Assembly: GCF_000972845.2 (NCBI RefSeq)
Contig: NC_040032.1
Coordinates: 18,532,636-18,596,635, forward strand
Source of the DNA: Larimichthys crocea
Taxonomy: Eukaryota > Chordata > Actinopteri > Sciaenidae
Reading direction: 5' to 3'
DNA length: 64,000 nucleotides
Position 1 is the first letter of the stretch. Every line of letters starts with the position of its first letter. The translations under genes and the position numbers were made by a program. The notes beneath the pieces are model-generated. The model did not search any database. It was not told the origin of the DNA and was given only the letters and a program-made list of their open reading frames with translations. This document shows positions 1 through 11,181 of the stretch, piece by piece.

Positions 1-368
1 ATGATATGGGTTTGATGACTGAGCTCATGACTGAGCGGACAAAGTTAAATCAGGGGTACAGCCAAATATCTCCTACAGTAAGTCCTTTCCTAAGCACTTT
101 TCCTTGACCTTGATGAAAAACATCATGAGGTCAAGAAAAGACCATTCAGAATTCAGGAGAAGACAACTGCACTTACACAAGACTATCATCATCATGTGAC
201 AGCGGATGTTATTGTTGTGATCTGTGGTAAATACATGGATACAGCAGACATGTCATTGATTAAACACAACCATTCAAAATTGATTTCACTGGTTTCAAAT
301 GATGTGACACAAACAAAATAAGCCAGATCAGAGAGCAAACAGGTTGTTGAAGGTGGGAATGTCTGAGA

Positions 369-580
369 ATGGATAAAAGAAACTATGTGAGAGGACGAGT
401 GCCTATGCAAGGTGGAGGACGAAGAGGAAGAGAAAGACAAAGAGTGGAAATATCCAATGAAATTCAAGCAACAATCATAGCGCATGTTCTTGTTAATGTT
501 CTTGACAATGAGGGAAGCAGGACTTAGAGTGCAACACAATCTGTCCACCATAGTAAGGACATTCAGAGAAGAGAACAGGT
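369..580 (+). pseudogene. IS630-type transposase, N-terminal fragment
   Basis: From the ATG at 369 the reading is MDKRNYVRGRVPMQGG followed by an R/G-rich leader and then EISNEIQATIIAHVL. This looks like the N-terminal helix-turn-helix DNA-binding region of the IS630/Tc1-like transposases common in fish. One extra base near 504 breaks the frame; the family-like reading continues in another frame as LTMREAGLRVQ and ends near FREENR at about 580. No DDE catalytic part follows, and I see no terminal inverted repeat here. It could be the missing N-terminal half of the family whose C-terminal half lies at 37135-37689 and 39959-40462, but the two parts do not overlap, so that link is inference. It is a dead fragment. 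Confidence 0.55.
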
Positions 581-823
581 TCAGTAGGCTATTTACTGTA
601 CTACACTACATGCAGCTGTTTCAATAGACATTTGTAAAGTTCATCACTGTATGTATTGTACTGCATGAATATTCTTTGTAACTGCACATCTATTTTTTGT
701 AGACTTGCAATAAACAAACTGTCTGACCCTGAACATTGTGCTTTCCATTTGTTTACAGTATACTGACTGCTTAATAGAGCGTTCAAATTTCCGTGCCTTT
801 GGTGTAATTAATGGGTCTGTGGG

Positions 824-1200
824 TTACACCATGGTGCTAACCACCTTTATATACGGTAACAAATAAAATTGGCTGCGAAGTTTTCCAGGTTGGGTGAGGC
901 TAAGAACAAGGCTTTCAAATGAATTATAATTTAGTTTAGGTTTAGGATTTATTAATAGATTTGAGTCAAATATAGCTCCAACTCCACCACCTCGACCAGT
1001 ACTTAGAGGAACATGAGTATTATAATGACTCGGAGGAGTGGATTCATTTAAACTAACATATTCATCCTCCTGCAGCCAGGTTTCAGTGAGACAGAACAAG
1101 TCAATATCATAATCAGATATTAATTCATTGACTAAGAGAGCTTTAGATGACAAAGACCTGATATTCAGGAGTCCACATTTAATTCTTTTATTTTGGACTG
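824..1200 (-). pseudogene. LINE AP-endonuclease fragment
   Basis: The minus-strand reading of 1153-824 contains [15 protein letters not shown], then [11 protein letters not shown] and [14 protein letters not shown]. This is the N-terminal apurinic/apyrimidinic endonuclease of a fish non-LTR retrotransposon; the E in TETW is the usual metal-binding glutamate. The DNA similarity continues to about 1200. A related, more decayed copy lies in the same orientation at 51030-51300, as part of a longer LINE fossil. Only the endonuclease start survives; no reverse transcriptase is present here. Confidence 0.75.
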
Positions 1201-1259
1201 TTGGAGATGTTGATTTAATTTTTATTAAGTTCTTACGATGAACTCCTGTTTATTTTTTC

Positions 1260-2000
1260 AGTTTATTTATTCATTTATTTTTTAGGTCAGTTTTCCTCAA
1301 ACTGTTTACACCACATACAACCTCAATATATTTTTGGTACCACCAGTATAACAGACATTATAGTACAGTAGACAGTAAAATTAGAATATATTTAGTATAC
1401 AGTATAATTTCTATTATTGACTGTTGCTGAATCCTAAAGGGAGAAATGGACTCCTGACAATTATTTCATGGTTCAGGCTTGCCAGAGTTAGGACTGAAAT
1501 AGAAAGACAGATCCCCAAATTCACCAATGCAGGGGGACCATGGGGCCTGAGAGCAACACCACACATGTTAACCAGCATATTTTATCAGCTACACATTCAC
1601 CTGTGGCAGAGTTTAACAGACTCCATATGGGGGTTTAATTACCAGTGGCTCTCTATTGGGATTTTATATGATGATGATATGATGATCATTTTGTTTGTAA
1701 TTTGGTATTTAGTTGGTCCTATGTGGTATCAATGTAATATCCCTGTAATATTCTAATCAGGAAAATGTGTGAATGTGTCTCAGTAGTCAGGTAATGGTGG
1801 CCTGATTGTGGGAATTGTGTCTGTTTTTCTTAGATAATAAAATAATACATTTCAAGATTATGACTCAATAAATACTAATTCAAGATCTTAAGAAAACAAA
1901 TAAAATGAACTTATTGTGAGAAAACAGAGGAAATAAAATGTATGAATGCATGACTGCTTAGGGCTTCATATTTAAGATATACAAGATAAGATACAAGATA
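1260..2000. other. Intergenic, no recognised feature
   Basis: AT-rich sequence without a convincing coding region, RNA gene or repeat that I can name. A 110-codon open frame at 1424-1756 has no recognisable domain and no codon pattern that sets it apart. Confidence 0.5.
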
Positions 2001-2004
2001 CTGA

Positions 2005-2215
2005 ACTCCAAGTTGCTCCTGAAGGCTGTGCCATCGGTGTGTGATATGTATGAACGGTTAGCTCCTCAAACTGATGAGCAGTTGGCACCTTGCATGGCAG
2101 CCAATGCCATCAGTGTATGAATGGGTGAATGAGATATGTACTGTAAAGTGCTTTGAGTGGTCGGAAGATTAGAAAGGTGTTATATATATAAGTATAAGTA
2201 TATAAGTACAGTCCA
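2005..2215 (+). repeat. SINE-like interspersed repeat
   Basis: The block contains the phrases CAGTGTATGAATGGGTGAAT and GTGCTTTGAGTGGTCGGAAG, then a tail running into CAGTCCATTACCATTTT. I recognise this as the 3' end of a widespread teleost short retroposon. The copy is diverged, and its TATATATAAGTATAAG tail is expanded. The 5' boundary is uncertain. Confidence 0.5.
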
Positions 2216-3416
2216 TTACCATTTTTTCACAGCAGACAGTTTTAGTTTTCATAGTAGGTAACAATGACTACAATGATTTGGAACAAAATGCACTGAAATC
2301 TAACTTTAGTTCTGGTTTTGCATATTATACTTACATTAGTACCCATTCTTAAAACACATGTTCAGAAATGTTTTCATCTGATTTATCCTGGAGTTACAGA
2401 TTGATAGTTGGTAGAATACAATATGATTGGATATACCAAAGCCAGCCACAGTGACTACACAATTCCATTATGTGCAACTACAAAGAAACACCAAAAGGTG
2501 GCAGTACAAGTTAAAACAAGACTCATGGAAACAGACAGACAGACTGCAGGGTGTATTTTATTGTATCCCATTACTGAAATGTCAAAATACTAACCAGACA
2601 TAGTAACTAAATCTTCCCATGTTATCGTTCATGTTGGCTGCATGGGATGCATTCTGGGTAATGCAGCAGCATTAGAACTGAATTAACCAGAACTGTGACC
2701 CACTGGGCTATTTAAATTCAATTGTTGAATGTAATAAGTACTTTTGTGATATGAATCCTAACAACATACAAACTGACATCATGTTGATTCCTTTGTCACA
2801 ATTCTATTTTTCTTTTGTTTAAAAAATATTCCAGTTTGAATTGTGTGATTTGTTCTCTCAATCCAACAGTCATCTGACTCACAAACATGTTGACACAGGT
2901 ACCGTTCAGTCTGTCTTGGCTTACTTCCCTGTAATCGAAAACAATGTGCAGGATACTTCCTGCAAACCACCTACACTTCCTAATGCCTCCTGCTGATGTT
3001 TCTAAACAAGAAGAGAAGCTTCTCAGAACAATTCTTAAAATGCAATGATGATGTTGTGTAACATTTTTTAACAGAATCTGTATCTGTCAAACTGCAGTTT
3101 ACTGAACTTATCTCTGTGGTGTGTGTGTCATTGTTCTGACCTCTTTTTTTTTTGGTTTAGTGGCTTAAAAAACAGGACACAGTATTTCTGTGTTTCCAGA
3201 GTCACTGAGCCAAGCTTCAGGTCTCAGTGAACACCTTCAATTGGTAGTCTACTGGAGTCATAAAAACAATACAGTATGTCATCTAAAGTATCACATCCAG
3301 TTTGTGTGTCTGTGGGGATGTTCAGGTATGATTAATAACACAATGTCAAGTAGCCTGCCTATTTAAAAGCATGCGGGACACAACGGAGAGTTCCTTCAAA
3401 AGAACATTGCAACTGC

Positions 3417-3464
<48 letters not shown>

Positions 3465-4039
3465 AAGTTATGAGCACTTAGAACATTATTTTATTTTATT
3501 CTGCATTTTGAATTACTTTGCAGTGCAAAAAAACAGGTTGTTTTAAATTACATAGTGCATTGTTGAAATCTGAAATAGTCCCTGAAGCATCAGCAATGTT
3601 TTCTGTGATTAAGTAAGAGAGGTAATTGATTTCCTACATTTGAACCCCCTGTGTATGGTAGTATTGCAGTCCTATTATGTTCCGAAAGAAGAAATGATAT
3701 TGTTGCTGGTCAGGCTAGATGTAGCTGATGAGGTTGTTGAAATTACAAATAGTACTAAAAATAACAAGCTTTACCAAACTGTTCAGTAAAAGAGCTCATT
3801 GAGGCTGGAGGGGCACACAGACAGATGACAAATGATAAAACAAACACACACAGTGTGGTGCCTGAGAGGGGAGTAAGTTGCCACATCCCTTTGGACAGGA
3901 AATGTCACGCTTTATAGGAAATGTGTCACAACACAAGACTATAAATATAAACCAATGCAGGGAGAGTTAGCCTTGATTGCCTTCAAGGCAACTGGACTGA
4001 ACGTTTTACTTGACCATTGTAATTATAGAAAGTTAAGAG
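2216..4039. other. Intergenic with a (TG)n tract
   Basis: No gene is supported. The notable content is a perfect TG microsatellite at about 3419-3461. The open frames here are short and carry no domains. Confidence 0.5.
3419..3461 (+). repeat. (TG)n microsatellite
   Basis: About 21 uninterrupted TG units. A probable length-polymorphic marker. Confidence 0.95.
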
Positions 4040-4167
4040 TACAATCGTTGCTCCTATGATTAAAAGGTCATAAGTAAGCTTTTTATATGTCAGCGTCCTG
4101 TTCTTTACAGTGAGATTTATTGTTGATAAATCAGAATCGAGAGGTCACAGTACACACCCCCAAACTT
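4040..4167 (+). repeat. 128-bp direct duplicate, copy 1
   Basis: Starts TACAATCGTTGCTCCTATGA and ends at CCCCCAAACTT. It matches 7925-8059 in the same orientation with only a few substitutions; the second copy has 7 extra bases in a GGTCAAAGGTC stretch. The source element is not recognised. Confidence 0.9.
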
Positions 4168-4844
4168 TGTGTGTGTGCATTTGTTCATTTTTTGGTCTAT
4201 ATGACATGGTGGGTACTGCCATGTGATAGCACAGTCACAGTATAACCATAAAAACAGTGAAGAATAATGCCCATGCCAAGTTTTTTTCATTTTCCCCCAC
4301 AATGCCCAAAAAGGGTTTTGTGTGAAGTAACACACCAAATAAAACGGAGGCCTTCCTTCCTGAAATTATAAAATTATGTTTAAATAGTGTGTTAAATAGT
4401 TTGTGTGTAAATCATCATCATGCTTTGGTATTTACTGTATCCTTGCTCTTAGTGATCACACAGGTCCTGGATCTTTATTTAGCTGCAAAAGTGTCAGAAG
4501 ATGAACCGCCTTTAATGGAGGATAGAAGGAAAAATCTTTGTACACTACGCTACAGTTGCTAGCTAGCTCTGCCTTCGAAGTACTGCAAATGCATTTTCCC
4601 TGGATAAACAGCTTTATTTAAACTTCACAAAAATTAAGTGATGAAGAAGTGGATTTATTTTGAGAAAGATCTGAAGTTTACATGTGTCTGTAATGGCACC
4701 TCCCTGGACTGCAGGTACACCGTGCTGCAGGTGTTTGTTTATTTTTTCAAAACACAATTGGTACATTCCATTCCATTCCATTCCACACAGTGTGTTGTTT
4801 AGTAGGTACATTTTGGTACATGACATATTAAGACAGAGAGAGAA

Positions 4845-4845
<1 letters not shown>

Positions 4846-4879
<34 letters not shown>
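4846..4879 (+). repeat. (GACA)n microsatellite
   Basis: About eight GACA units preceded by a purine-rich GAGAGAGA stretch. A short ATTCC array lies about 80 bp upstream. Confidence 0.9.
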
Positions 4880-5006
4880 TAGAAACCGAAAGACAGCACA
4901 AGTCCTCCATGCCCTCGACTGACTGAGATGAAGCTCAGTCGGTTGTAAAGCTGTAAAGTTAAAATTCAGACATAAAATAAAGCAGATTTTATGGTTCAGT
5001 TTATTA

Positions 5007-5389
5007 TGTCTTGGTTGTTGTGTTTTTTCTGTTTGTGCTCTTTCTGTTTCCCCCCTCCCGTTTCTGTTTTCCTGCAGAGCTTGTGTGTGGCTGGCTCCTC
5101 CCGTCCTTGGCAGCAGAGGCACACCTGTTCCGACTCAGCCCATTTCTTTCATCTTTTAAGCCTGGGCTTCACTCTTGCTCATTGTTGGATCATTCCATGC
5201 TTTCCCTCTTCCTGCCACTCACCTGTGCTCCAGCTCCTGAAGAACTCCTCCCGCTAGCCTGCTCCCTCCCTCACCAGTCTGCCTGGTCTAGTTTCTTTGG
5301 TTTTTGGAATTAGAGAATTTCTCGTTTTCACTCACCATTGTGTGTGCGTGAGTCTCTGCTCTGGGGTCCACATCTCTGAGAACCTAACA
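5007..5389 (+). repeat. Possible solo LTR
   Basis: A pyrimidine-rich block starting TGTCTTGGTTG and ending AACCTAACA, with a ...CTCTGCTCTGGGGTCCA... segment like the U5 of teleost Ty3/gypsy LTRs. The TG...CA ends and the composition suggest an LTR without internal sequence. The flanking five bases do not match, so no target-site duplication supports it. Confidence 0.35.
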
Positions 5390-5584
5390 GCAGAAGGGTC
5401 TTTGGACTGGGCAGTTCCTAACTTATCCTGATCATTTCCGATAATTCAAACTTGCCAATTTTCAGTCTCTGTCGGTCAGTGTAGAATGAATTGGCGTGAA
5501 GTCTTTATGTTTTTCTAAAGATATTCGCCTTTGTCAGAGCTGGGGACAAGCCAACTCCTGCGAGAAGACCATCATCTGCAAGCA

Positions 5585-5992
5585 TGGCAGTTGTTGGTGG
5601 ACCTTGAACACCAGCTGAAGTTTCCCAGCCATATTGCAGTCACCACCCTGCGCCCAGACATTGTCCTTGTGTCTGAGTCCACCAAGCAAGCAGTGCTGCT
5701 GGAGCTGACAGTCCCGTGGGAAGATCGCCTGGAAGAAGCTTTCGAGAGGAAGCTCTCCAAGTACGCAGGACTGGTCAGTGACTGCCAGCAGGCTGGCTGG
5801 AGAGCAAGGTGTTTCCCTGTGGAGGTTGGATGCAGAGGATTTGCAGCCCGTTCCTTAGCCAGAGCCTTCAGTAGTTTAGGTATCGCGGGTGAGAGAAAGA
5901 GGAGAGCCATCCGCAATACCAACGATGCGGCAGAGAGAGCCTCAAGATGCCTGTGGCTCAAAAGAGGGGAGCCATGGAGTCATGGTAGCTAG
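5585..5992 (+). pseudogene. Non-LTR retrotransposon restriction-like endonuclease tail
   Basis: The reading from about 5590 contains TTLRPDIVLVSESTKQAVLL and ELTVPWEDRL, a PD-(D/E)XK-like core (PD, then E about 16 residues on), followed by RARCFPVEVGCRGFAARSL and RASRCLWLKRGEPW, then a stop. This is the C-terminal endonuclease of an RLE-type LINE, known in fish from Rex6- and NeSL-like elements. About 60 bp upstream, FVRAGDKPTP is readable in another frame, so the reverse-transcriptase linker has been frame-shifted near 5585. The 140 bp after the stop look like the 3' tail of the same element. Which LINE clade it belongs to is not settled here. Confidence 0.6.
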
Positions 5993-7087
5993 CTAGCCAT
6001 CTGGACACAAGCTGGGGTCTGATCAGCCCCGGCTGGGTCACCTGGAGGAGGGCGTATGATGTTGAAAGACCCGAAACGTCCAATGATCCCAGGAACATCA
6101 CTGAAGATGTGTCCAGATTAGGCATCAGTAGATGTATGTACACACTTATTGTGTATCATCTGTCACAAGGGAATGAGTCTTTTATCTCCAGACAGAACAA
6201 ACATGATAAAATTCACTTTCACGACCTTTAAGTGTTGAGAGGATTTGAGTCAAGTTGAAATGTGAAAGGAGATGAGGAATACATTGTTTTGCTCTACAAA
6301 AGTAGTTTGACATTACAACACCAACACAAAGGAGCTTAAAGACTCTTGTTCATCTGTCGTGGTCATGATGATCTGGGGAATGTCTGAAGTGTCTTAGCTC
6401 TGATTACTGTCAGCTTTGCCTCCCTATTTGTAGCCTAGCTCTGCTTGTCAGCAGGACAGATCTGCAGATCTGTGCAGTATGCTGCATGAGGAGATCCTGC
6501 TGAGACACTTTCATAGTGCTGCATGAATACAGGACGAATGATGAGATGACTACAATGAGCGATCAATGTGTTTGAGACGGATGGAGTAAAAATGAATGTT
6601 TGTGACTATAAGGAAGATTTTGTGAAGGCTTTATTAACTGTCCAAAAATTTAACAGAAGACATTCAAACATTTCAAACTATTATGTGGGAAAATGACATC
6701 TAAGTGGGCGGAAAATGGAACATAAAAACACCTGACACATCTGACACCCGAAGTTACTGCCTTCAGTTTAAATCACAAACACAAGGCATTCCTTTTATGC
6801 ACAGGCATTTATTTGCACATCGCTGTGGTCAGTCATGCCATGAGAACTAAATAAATTCAAATAAACAAATCATAAACTGACTTTCATATCATACAAAGCA
6901 TTTTCAAAGAGAATAAACACCAAAGAAATATCACAAACATAAAAATACCTTACATAATGTCCTATATTTGCTTACATTCATTGAAACACAGGTAATATTA
7001 CTCCGTGAGCTTCTTTAACAGGTGTAAACATAATGTAAACATCACTCTGCATACTTGATTGGCTGCGTTAACTCAAGGGGAGTAAGA
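5993..7087. other. Intergenic, LINE 3' tail then nothing recognised
   Basis: The first ~150 bp continue the LINE tail (a GATGTTGAAAGACCCGAAACG segment). The rest is AT-rich and has no feature I can support. Confidence 0.5.
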
Positions 7088-7560
7088 AATCAAATCAAAT
7101 CATATTTTATTTGTATAGCCCAAATTCACAAAATACATTTGCCTCTGAGGGCTTTACAATCTGTACAGGGAGTGACACCCTCTGTCCTTAGACCCTCGGT
7201 TCGAGTGAGGAAAAACTTGCCCACAAAAAACCTTTAACAGGGAAAAAAGGTGGAAGAAACCTCAGGAAGAGCCACAGAGGAGGGATCCCTCTCCCAGGAC
7301 GGACAGACGTGCAATGGATGTCATGTGTACAGGACAAATCAACACAAACATATTGTACAATTACAATGACTGATAAAATGACAATGAATCACAATGAATG
7401 ATAAAATGACCACAGTAGCAGATATGGTAACAATAATGACAGTAGTAATATATGTAGTAAACGTCATGCAGGACCACAGCAGCAGCCACGATCCATGAGA
7501 ACCTGCTGGACGACAGAGCACAGAAACTCTGGGGAAGAAGTTTAGTTAGTAACATGCATT
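7088..7560 (-). repeat. Interspersed retroposon copy 1
   Basis: Minus-oriented copy of a fish interspersed repeat. On the minus strand it ends with a Pol II-like AATAAA-type stretch and a (TTGAT)n tail, seen here as AAATCAAATCAAATC at its left edge. It aligns over its length with 25003-25504 (plus) and in part with 23148-23338 (minus). Short open frames inside are carried by both full copies and are not evidence of a host gene. I read it as a LINE- or SINE-derived 3' end; the family name is unknown to me. Confidence 0.75.
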
Positions 7561-7585
7561 AATGAGACATGTATGTCCACAGATG

Positions 7586-7586
<1 letters not shown>

Positions 7587-7619
<33 letters not shown>

Positions 7620-7630
7620 GAAAGAAAGGA
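7587..7630 (+). repeat. (GA)n tract
   Basis: An imperfect GA microsatellite running into AAGAAAGGAAGAAAGG. Confidence 0.9.
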
Positions 7631-7924
7631 AGAAAGGAAACTATTAGAGGACTACGTCATCCTCTAATTAACCTGGCAGATGTGCTGTGTAGAGTGTGGG
7701 TAAATACTGACCCGACCCTCTACAACATTAGTCACCCACTACAACACATACTCTATTTTACAGTTATTATATTTGTTTGTCTCTGTGTCCTGTGATAAGC
7801 TGGTTACTTGTCCAGGGTGTACCTTACCTCTCACCCAAAGTCAGCTGGGATGGGTGTGTGTGCTTATCACATTGTGGAGAGTCTGGGACAAGGTGAAGGT
7901 GGGGTCACTGTCAGTGTGTCTGAA

Positions 7925-8059
7925 TACAATCGCTGCTCCTATGATTAAAAGGTCATAAGTGAGCTTTTTATATGTCAGCGTCCTGTTCTTTACAATGAGA
8001 TTTATTGTTGATAAATCAGAATCGAGAGGTCAAAGGTCACAGTACACACCCCCAAACTT
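7925..8059 (+). repeat. 135-bp direct duplicate, copy 2
   Basis: Second copy of 4040-4167, 3.9 kb downstream, in the same orientation, with a 7-bp insertion and a few substitutions. The flanks of the two copies are unrelated. Confidence 0.9.
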
Positions 8060-8739
8060 CAGATTTATAACCGTAGGAGATTAACGTACAGCTGATAACT
8101 TGATAACAGGTTTATGCTTAAAAAAGAGCTGAACCACACCTCGTCTCGTCCTGAGGTCTTCAGATGGAACATTTACAACATTTCCTCTAACTATCTTACA
8201 GACATTCCTGCAGTGGCATTTTATAACACATAATAATAAGAATAACACATGTCGTGTGTTATTCCACTGTACCAATGGAGTCATTTTTCACATAGAAGAC
8301 ATAAAAATATTCTTTGTCAGCCATTTTTGACTCTGATAACAATGTGAGTAATATTTATCTGCAAAGGCTCTGGAGACAAATAATAGGGAAGAGGTAAGAG
8401 CAGTATTTCTTACAACTCAACATACAATGTTGAAACAGATCAGCAATATCACACTGGAGTTTGTTGTTGTAGTAGATTAGAGTTTAAGCCTCAATAAATC
8501 TCTTGGCTGGCTGCTGCTGCCCTCTCACAGCCTTCAAACCCGACTGTTTTTCACACATTTGGTTTTAATCCAAAATAGTCGGAGCAGTTGTGTTTGGACA
8601 GAGTCTTCAGAGTCCAGTAAAATAGTTGAACAGTACTGTAAGTGATGTCTCTCTGTTCAGTTTCCACCATAAAGTGACCTGGGTTAAATGCTATTTGATG
8701 TGTTGTTAGGTAAGCTACTATTGGTTGAGTTTAAAGATA

Positions 8740-9225
8740 CAGTCGTCCCTCGCTATAACGCTGTTTCACAGATTTTTTTTGTGTAATTTTGCATGCTTTT
8801 TTTTTTACAGCGTACTGTACAGTATGAATGCACATTGTGTTCGGCACCGTCAGAGGAACTGTGAAATACGTGTGAGTTACTGGTAACAATTTCTTATGTG
8901 TCAAACCTCGTAGACTGATCATTCAAATTTAATTTGTTAAAAATGTTTGGCCTTGAAAACAGGTTTTGATCTTTGGTTTCATTTACTAATACAGTATTGT
9001 ACTTATTTTTGTTAAATCTGCGAAAGTTTGAACTTTGAGAGTGTTTAAATAAGAGAGAAATGTGAGAAAATGTTAATGCCTGTCTGAGAAAAGTGTATAA
9101 AAGTGTGTGGTTAGGGGTTTTACGGCCTTAAAACATGTAGAATAATTGTAAAACTTACTTCGCGGATTTTGTTTATTGCAGGTTATTTTTAGAATGTATC
9201 TCACGCGATAAACGAGGGACCACTG
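8740..9225. mobile_element. pogo/Tigger-type MITE
   Basis: A 486-bp element bounded by imperfect inverted ends, CAGTCGTCCCTCGCTATAACG on the left (8740) and CGATAAACGAGGGACCACTG on the right (to 9225). It is flanked by TA on both sides (8738-8739, 9226-9227), the target duplication of the Tc1/mariner/pogo superfamily. Internal phrases such as GAGAAAAGTGTATAAA and GGGGTTTTACGGCCTTAAAA are familiar from Tigger-derived non-autonomous elements. There is no transposase, so it depended on a partner. Confidence 0.85.
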
Positions 9226-9950
9226 TATATAAATCCACTGACAGCAGAAAGAATGGATAGAGAAAGCATGACATGACCTGTCAGCTTTCTGAAGAGCAGT
9301 TTTTAAGCTCAGATTGTCATGACTTTGGCCCACTCCATCTTGGCAGTCTTGCCACTTCCGCCTCCTAGCTAATCTAAAAATTGGCAAAGACTGTATGGAC
9401 CATCTGCAGACTTGAGGTGAGCCCAAATATGCCATCTGTAACAGCTGTCAATCGAAGCGGCCATGCTGTTAATTCTGCATAACTTTAAATAGTCCACATT
9501 AAAGAAATATTGATAGTTAAAGAGACTGGCCTATTTGACAGTTTTGGAGTTGAAAACTATTTTCTGGTTTCCAGTGTCTCCAATAAGAGAATTTGACTCT
9601 TTTCTGTGTTCTATGATTACATCATCTTGTCCTCTTGGAAACTGTGACTGATATCGACATGTCACTCAAGCCAGTTGTTTAAAGGCTCTGATTTTTTTGC
9701 TTGGCCCAGTCCAGTCAAGTTCTAAAGAGAAAAGACGAGGCATTATTACTGGTCTAATAATGACATAACAAGTATGCCAATGAATTGAATTTGTATTATT
9801 TTTATTGATTTACATTGGCTTTATAATATTTTTTTATTCATATTTCATATTTATCCAAAGCTGTTGAATGGTGTCATTTCAGAACATTTGTTGCATCTGC
9901 TGCTCCTAGCTGAGGATTGTTTGGAAAGGGTGCTTCAAAGGATGACAAAT
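9226..9950. other. Intergenic, no recognised gene
   Basis: Contains a segment around 9290-9440 that looks repeat-derived, but I cannot assign it. No coding region is supported. Confidence 0.4.
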
Positions 9951-9954
9951 GACA

Positions 9955-10255
9955 CAAGTGGGAAAAAAAGGGTGAGAGAGTGATGAAAGCTGACCAGCAG
10001 AGTACAAGAGTAACACGAGGGAGAGACAATGAAAAAAAGGAAACAAAGAGAGTGATGAGAGGGGAGGCAGAGGGGGAGTTCTGAAGCAGAAGAGGGAGGA
10101 GATGAAACAGGGGAGAGTGATGAGGGAAAGCAGAAAGAGCGAGAGCAAATGAGAGAATGAATGAGTGATGGAAAAGAGGACGAGCAAGAACGATGATGAT
10201 GAGGAAGAAAGAAAAAAGGAGAGAGGAGGGAAGTGAAGGTGCTGACAGAAAAAGT
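9955..10255 (+). repeat. Purine-rich (GA) tract
   Basis: About 300 bp with strong purine bias on the plus strand (runs such as GAGAGGGGAGGCAGAGGGGG and GAGGAAGAAAGAAAAAAGGA). The long Ser/Leu/Pro-rich open frames on the minus strand are a by-product of this bias, not genes. Such tracts can form triplex structures, but no function is shown. Confidence 0.85.
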
Positions 10256-10608
10256 GTTTCTTTCTGCTCACATGCTGTACGAATCTGTAAGAAGACCTTT
10301 TGCATCACCTTACCTGTCAACACAAACATCCAATAGCATGCCATGTCATTTTATGTATAAGAAAGGCTCACCTTTATGACAGCTTATACATGAGCCAAAT
10401 GAGCTTCATTTTCTCTTTCAGAAATTCAGTATTTGTGGCACAAAACTTTTGTCATTACCTTCTTGACCCTTCTAATCATCACATCTGTCAAAAGCCAGGG
10501 GCTGTGAAAGCACAGAAACATATAGGAGGAGAGAGAGAGGATGAAAAGTGAGAGAGAGAAAAACATGATTTTATGAGGGATTCTGTATATTTTGAAATAT
10601 TGTGAGGC

Positions 10609-10613
10609 ATTAC
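10609..10613. other. Target-site duplicate ATTAC (left)
   Basis: Five bases immediately before the 5' LTR. They recur immediately after the 32-bp 3' LTR remnant at 15774-15778, as expected for a 5-bp Ty3/gypsy target-site duplication. A 5-mer match by chance is about 1 in 1000. Confidence 0.7.
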
Positions 10614-11163
10614 TGTCACAATCCACTCCGGTCCCCTGCTTGCTTTTCCCTCTTACCTGCACCCAGTAACTTTCCACTCACCTGTCAGCCCCGCCTCCTC
10701 ATCAGTCACCATGGTTTCTCCCGCCTCCCACACCTGCTCCTCATCAGTAATCAACCCTGTATTTAAGCACCAACCTCCAGACACTCTTTGCCAGATTGTT
10801 CTTTGCGTCATGCAAGTCTTTCCAGCACTTTTGTCCGGACTGATCTCCCGTTGCCGACCCTGCCTGCCTTTGACCTGCTCGTCTGTCTCTGCCCCGGTAA
10901 TCACCTCAGCTTTTCGTCCCCGACCACGAGTTCTGCCTCAGTGTTTCTGGTGTCTGTCTGCCTGTTTCCCTGGCTGTTTGGAGGTTTCCCCGGGCAGTCT
11001 GTCCCCCTGCTCCAGTTCGTTGCCACAGACTCTCCGATTGAACTCAGGACTTATTCCCTCTCTCTCACCTGCCATATCGCCTGCTGTGAGTTTCTCAATA
11101 AGGAACATTACTAAGTATCCCTTGCTGTTGTGCTGCATTTGGGTCCTACACAAGCCCGTTTCA
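10614..11163 (+). repeat. 5' LTR of the chromovirus
   Basis: Starts TGTCACAATCCACTCCGG. The 3' boundary (...CCGTTTCA) is inferred from the primer-binding-like GTACAATCTGGCC that follows, as in sushi-type fish elements. A TATTTAAG promoter box lies at 10760-10767 and an AATAAG poly(A)-type signal near 11097. The first 32 bp are repeated exactly at 15742-15773; the remaining ~520 bp have no counterpart at the other end. Confidence 0.75.
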
Positions 11164-11181
11164 GTACAATCTGGCCAAAGC

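Noticed and set aside
5007..5389. Protein-coding gene from overlapping Phe/Ser/Cys-rich frames
   Set aside because: Pyrimidine-rich composition with LTR-like ends explains them better.
7339..7555. Short open frames repeated at 25064-25246
   Set aside because: They lie inside a dispersed retroposon and are shared only because the DNA is copied.
9874..10344. Long Ser/Leu-rich open frames on the minus strand
   Set aside because: They only mirror the purine-rich tract on the plus strand; no domain and no start context.
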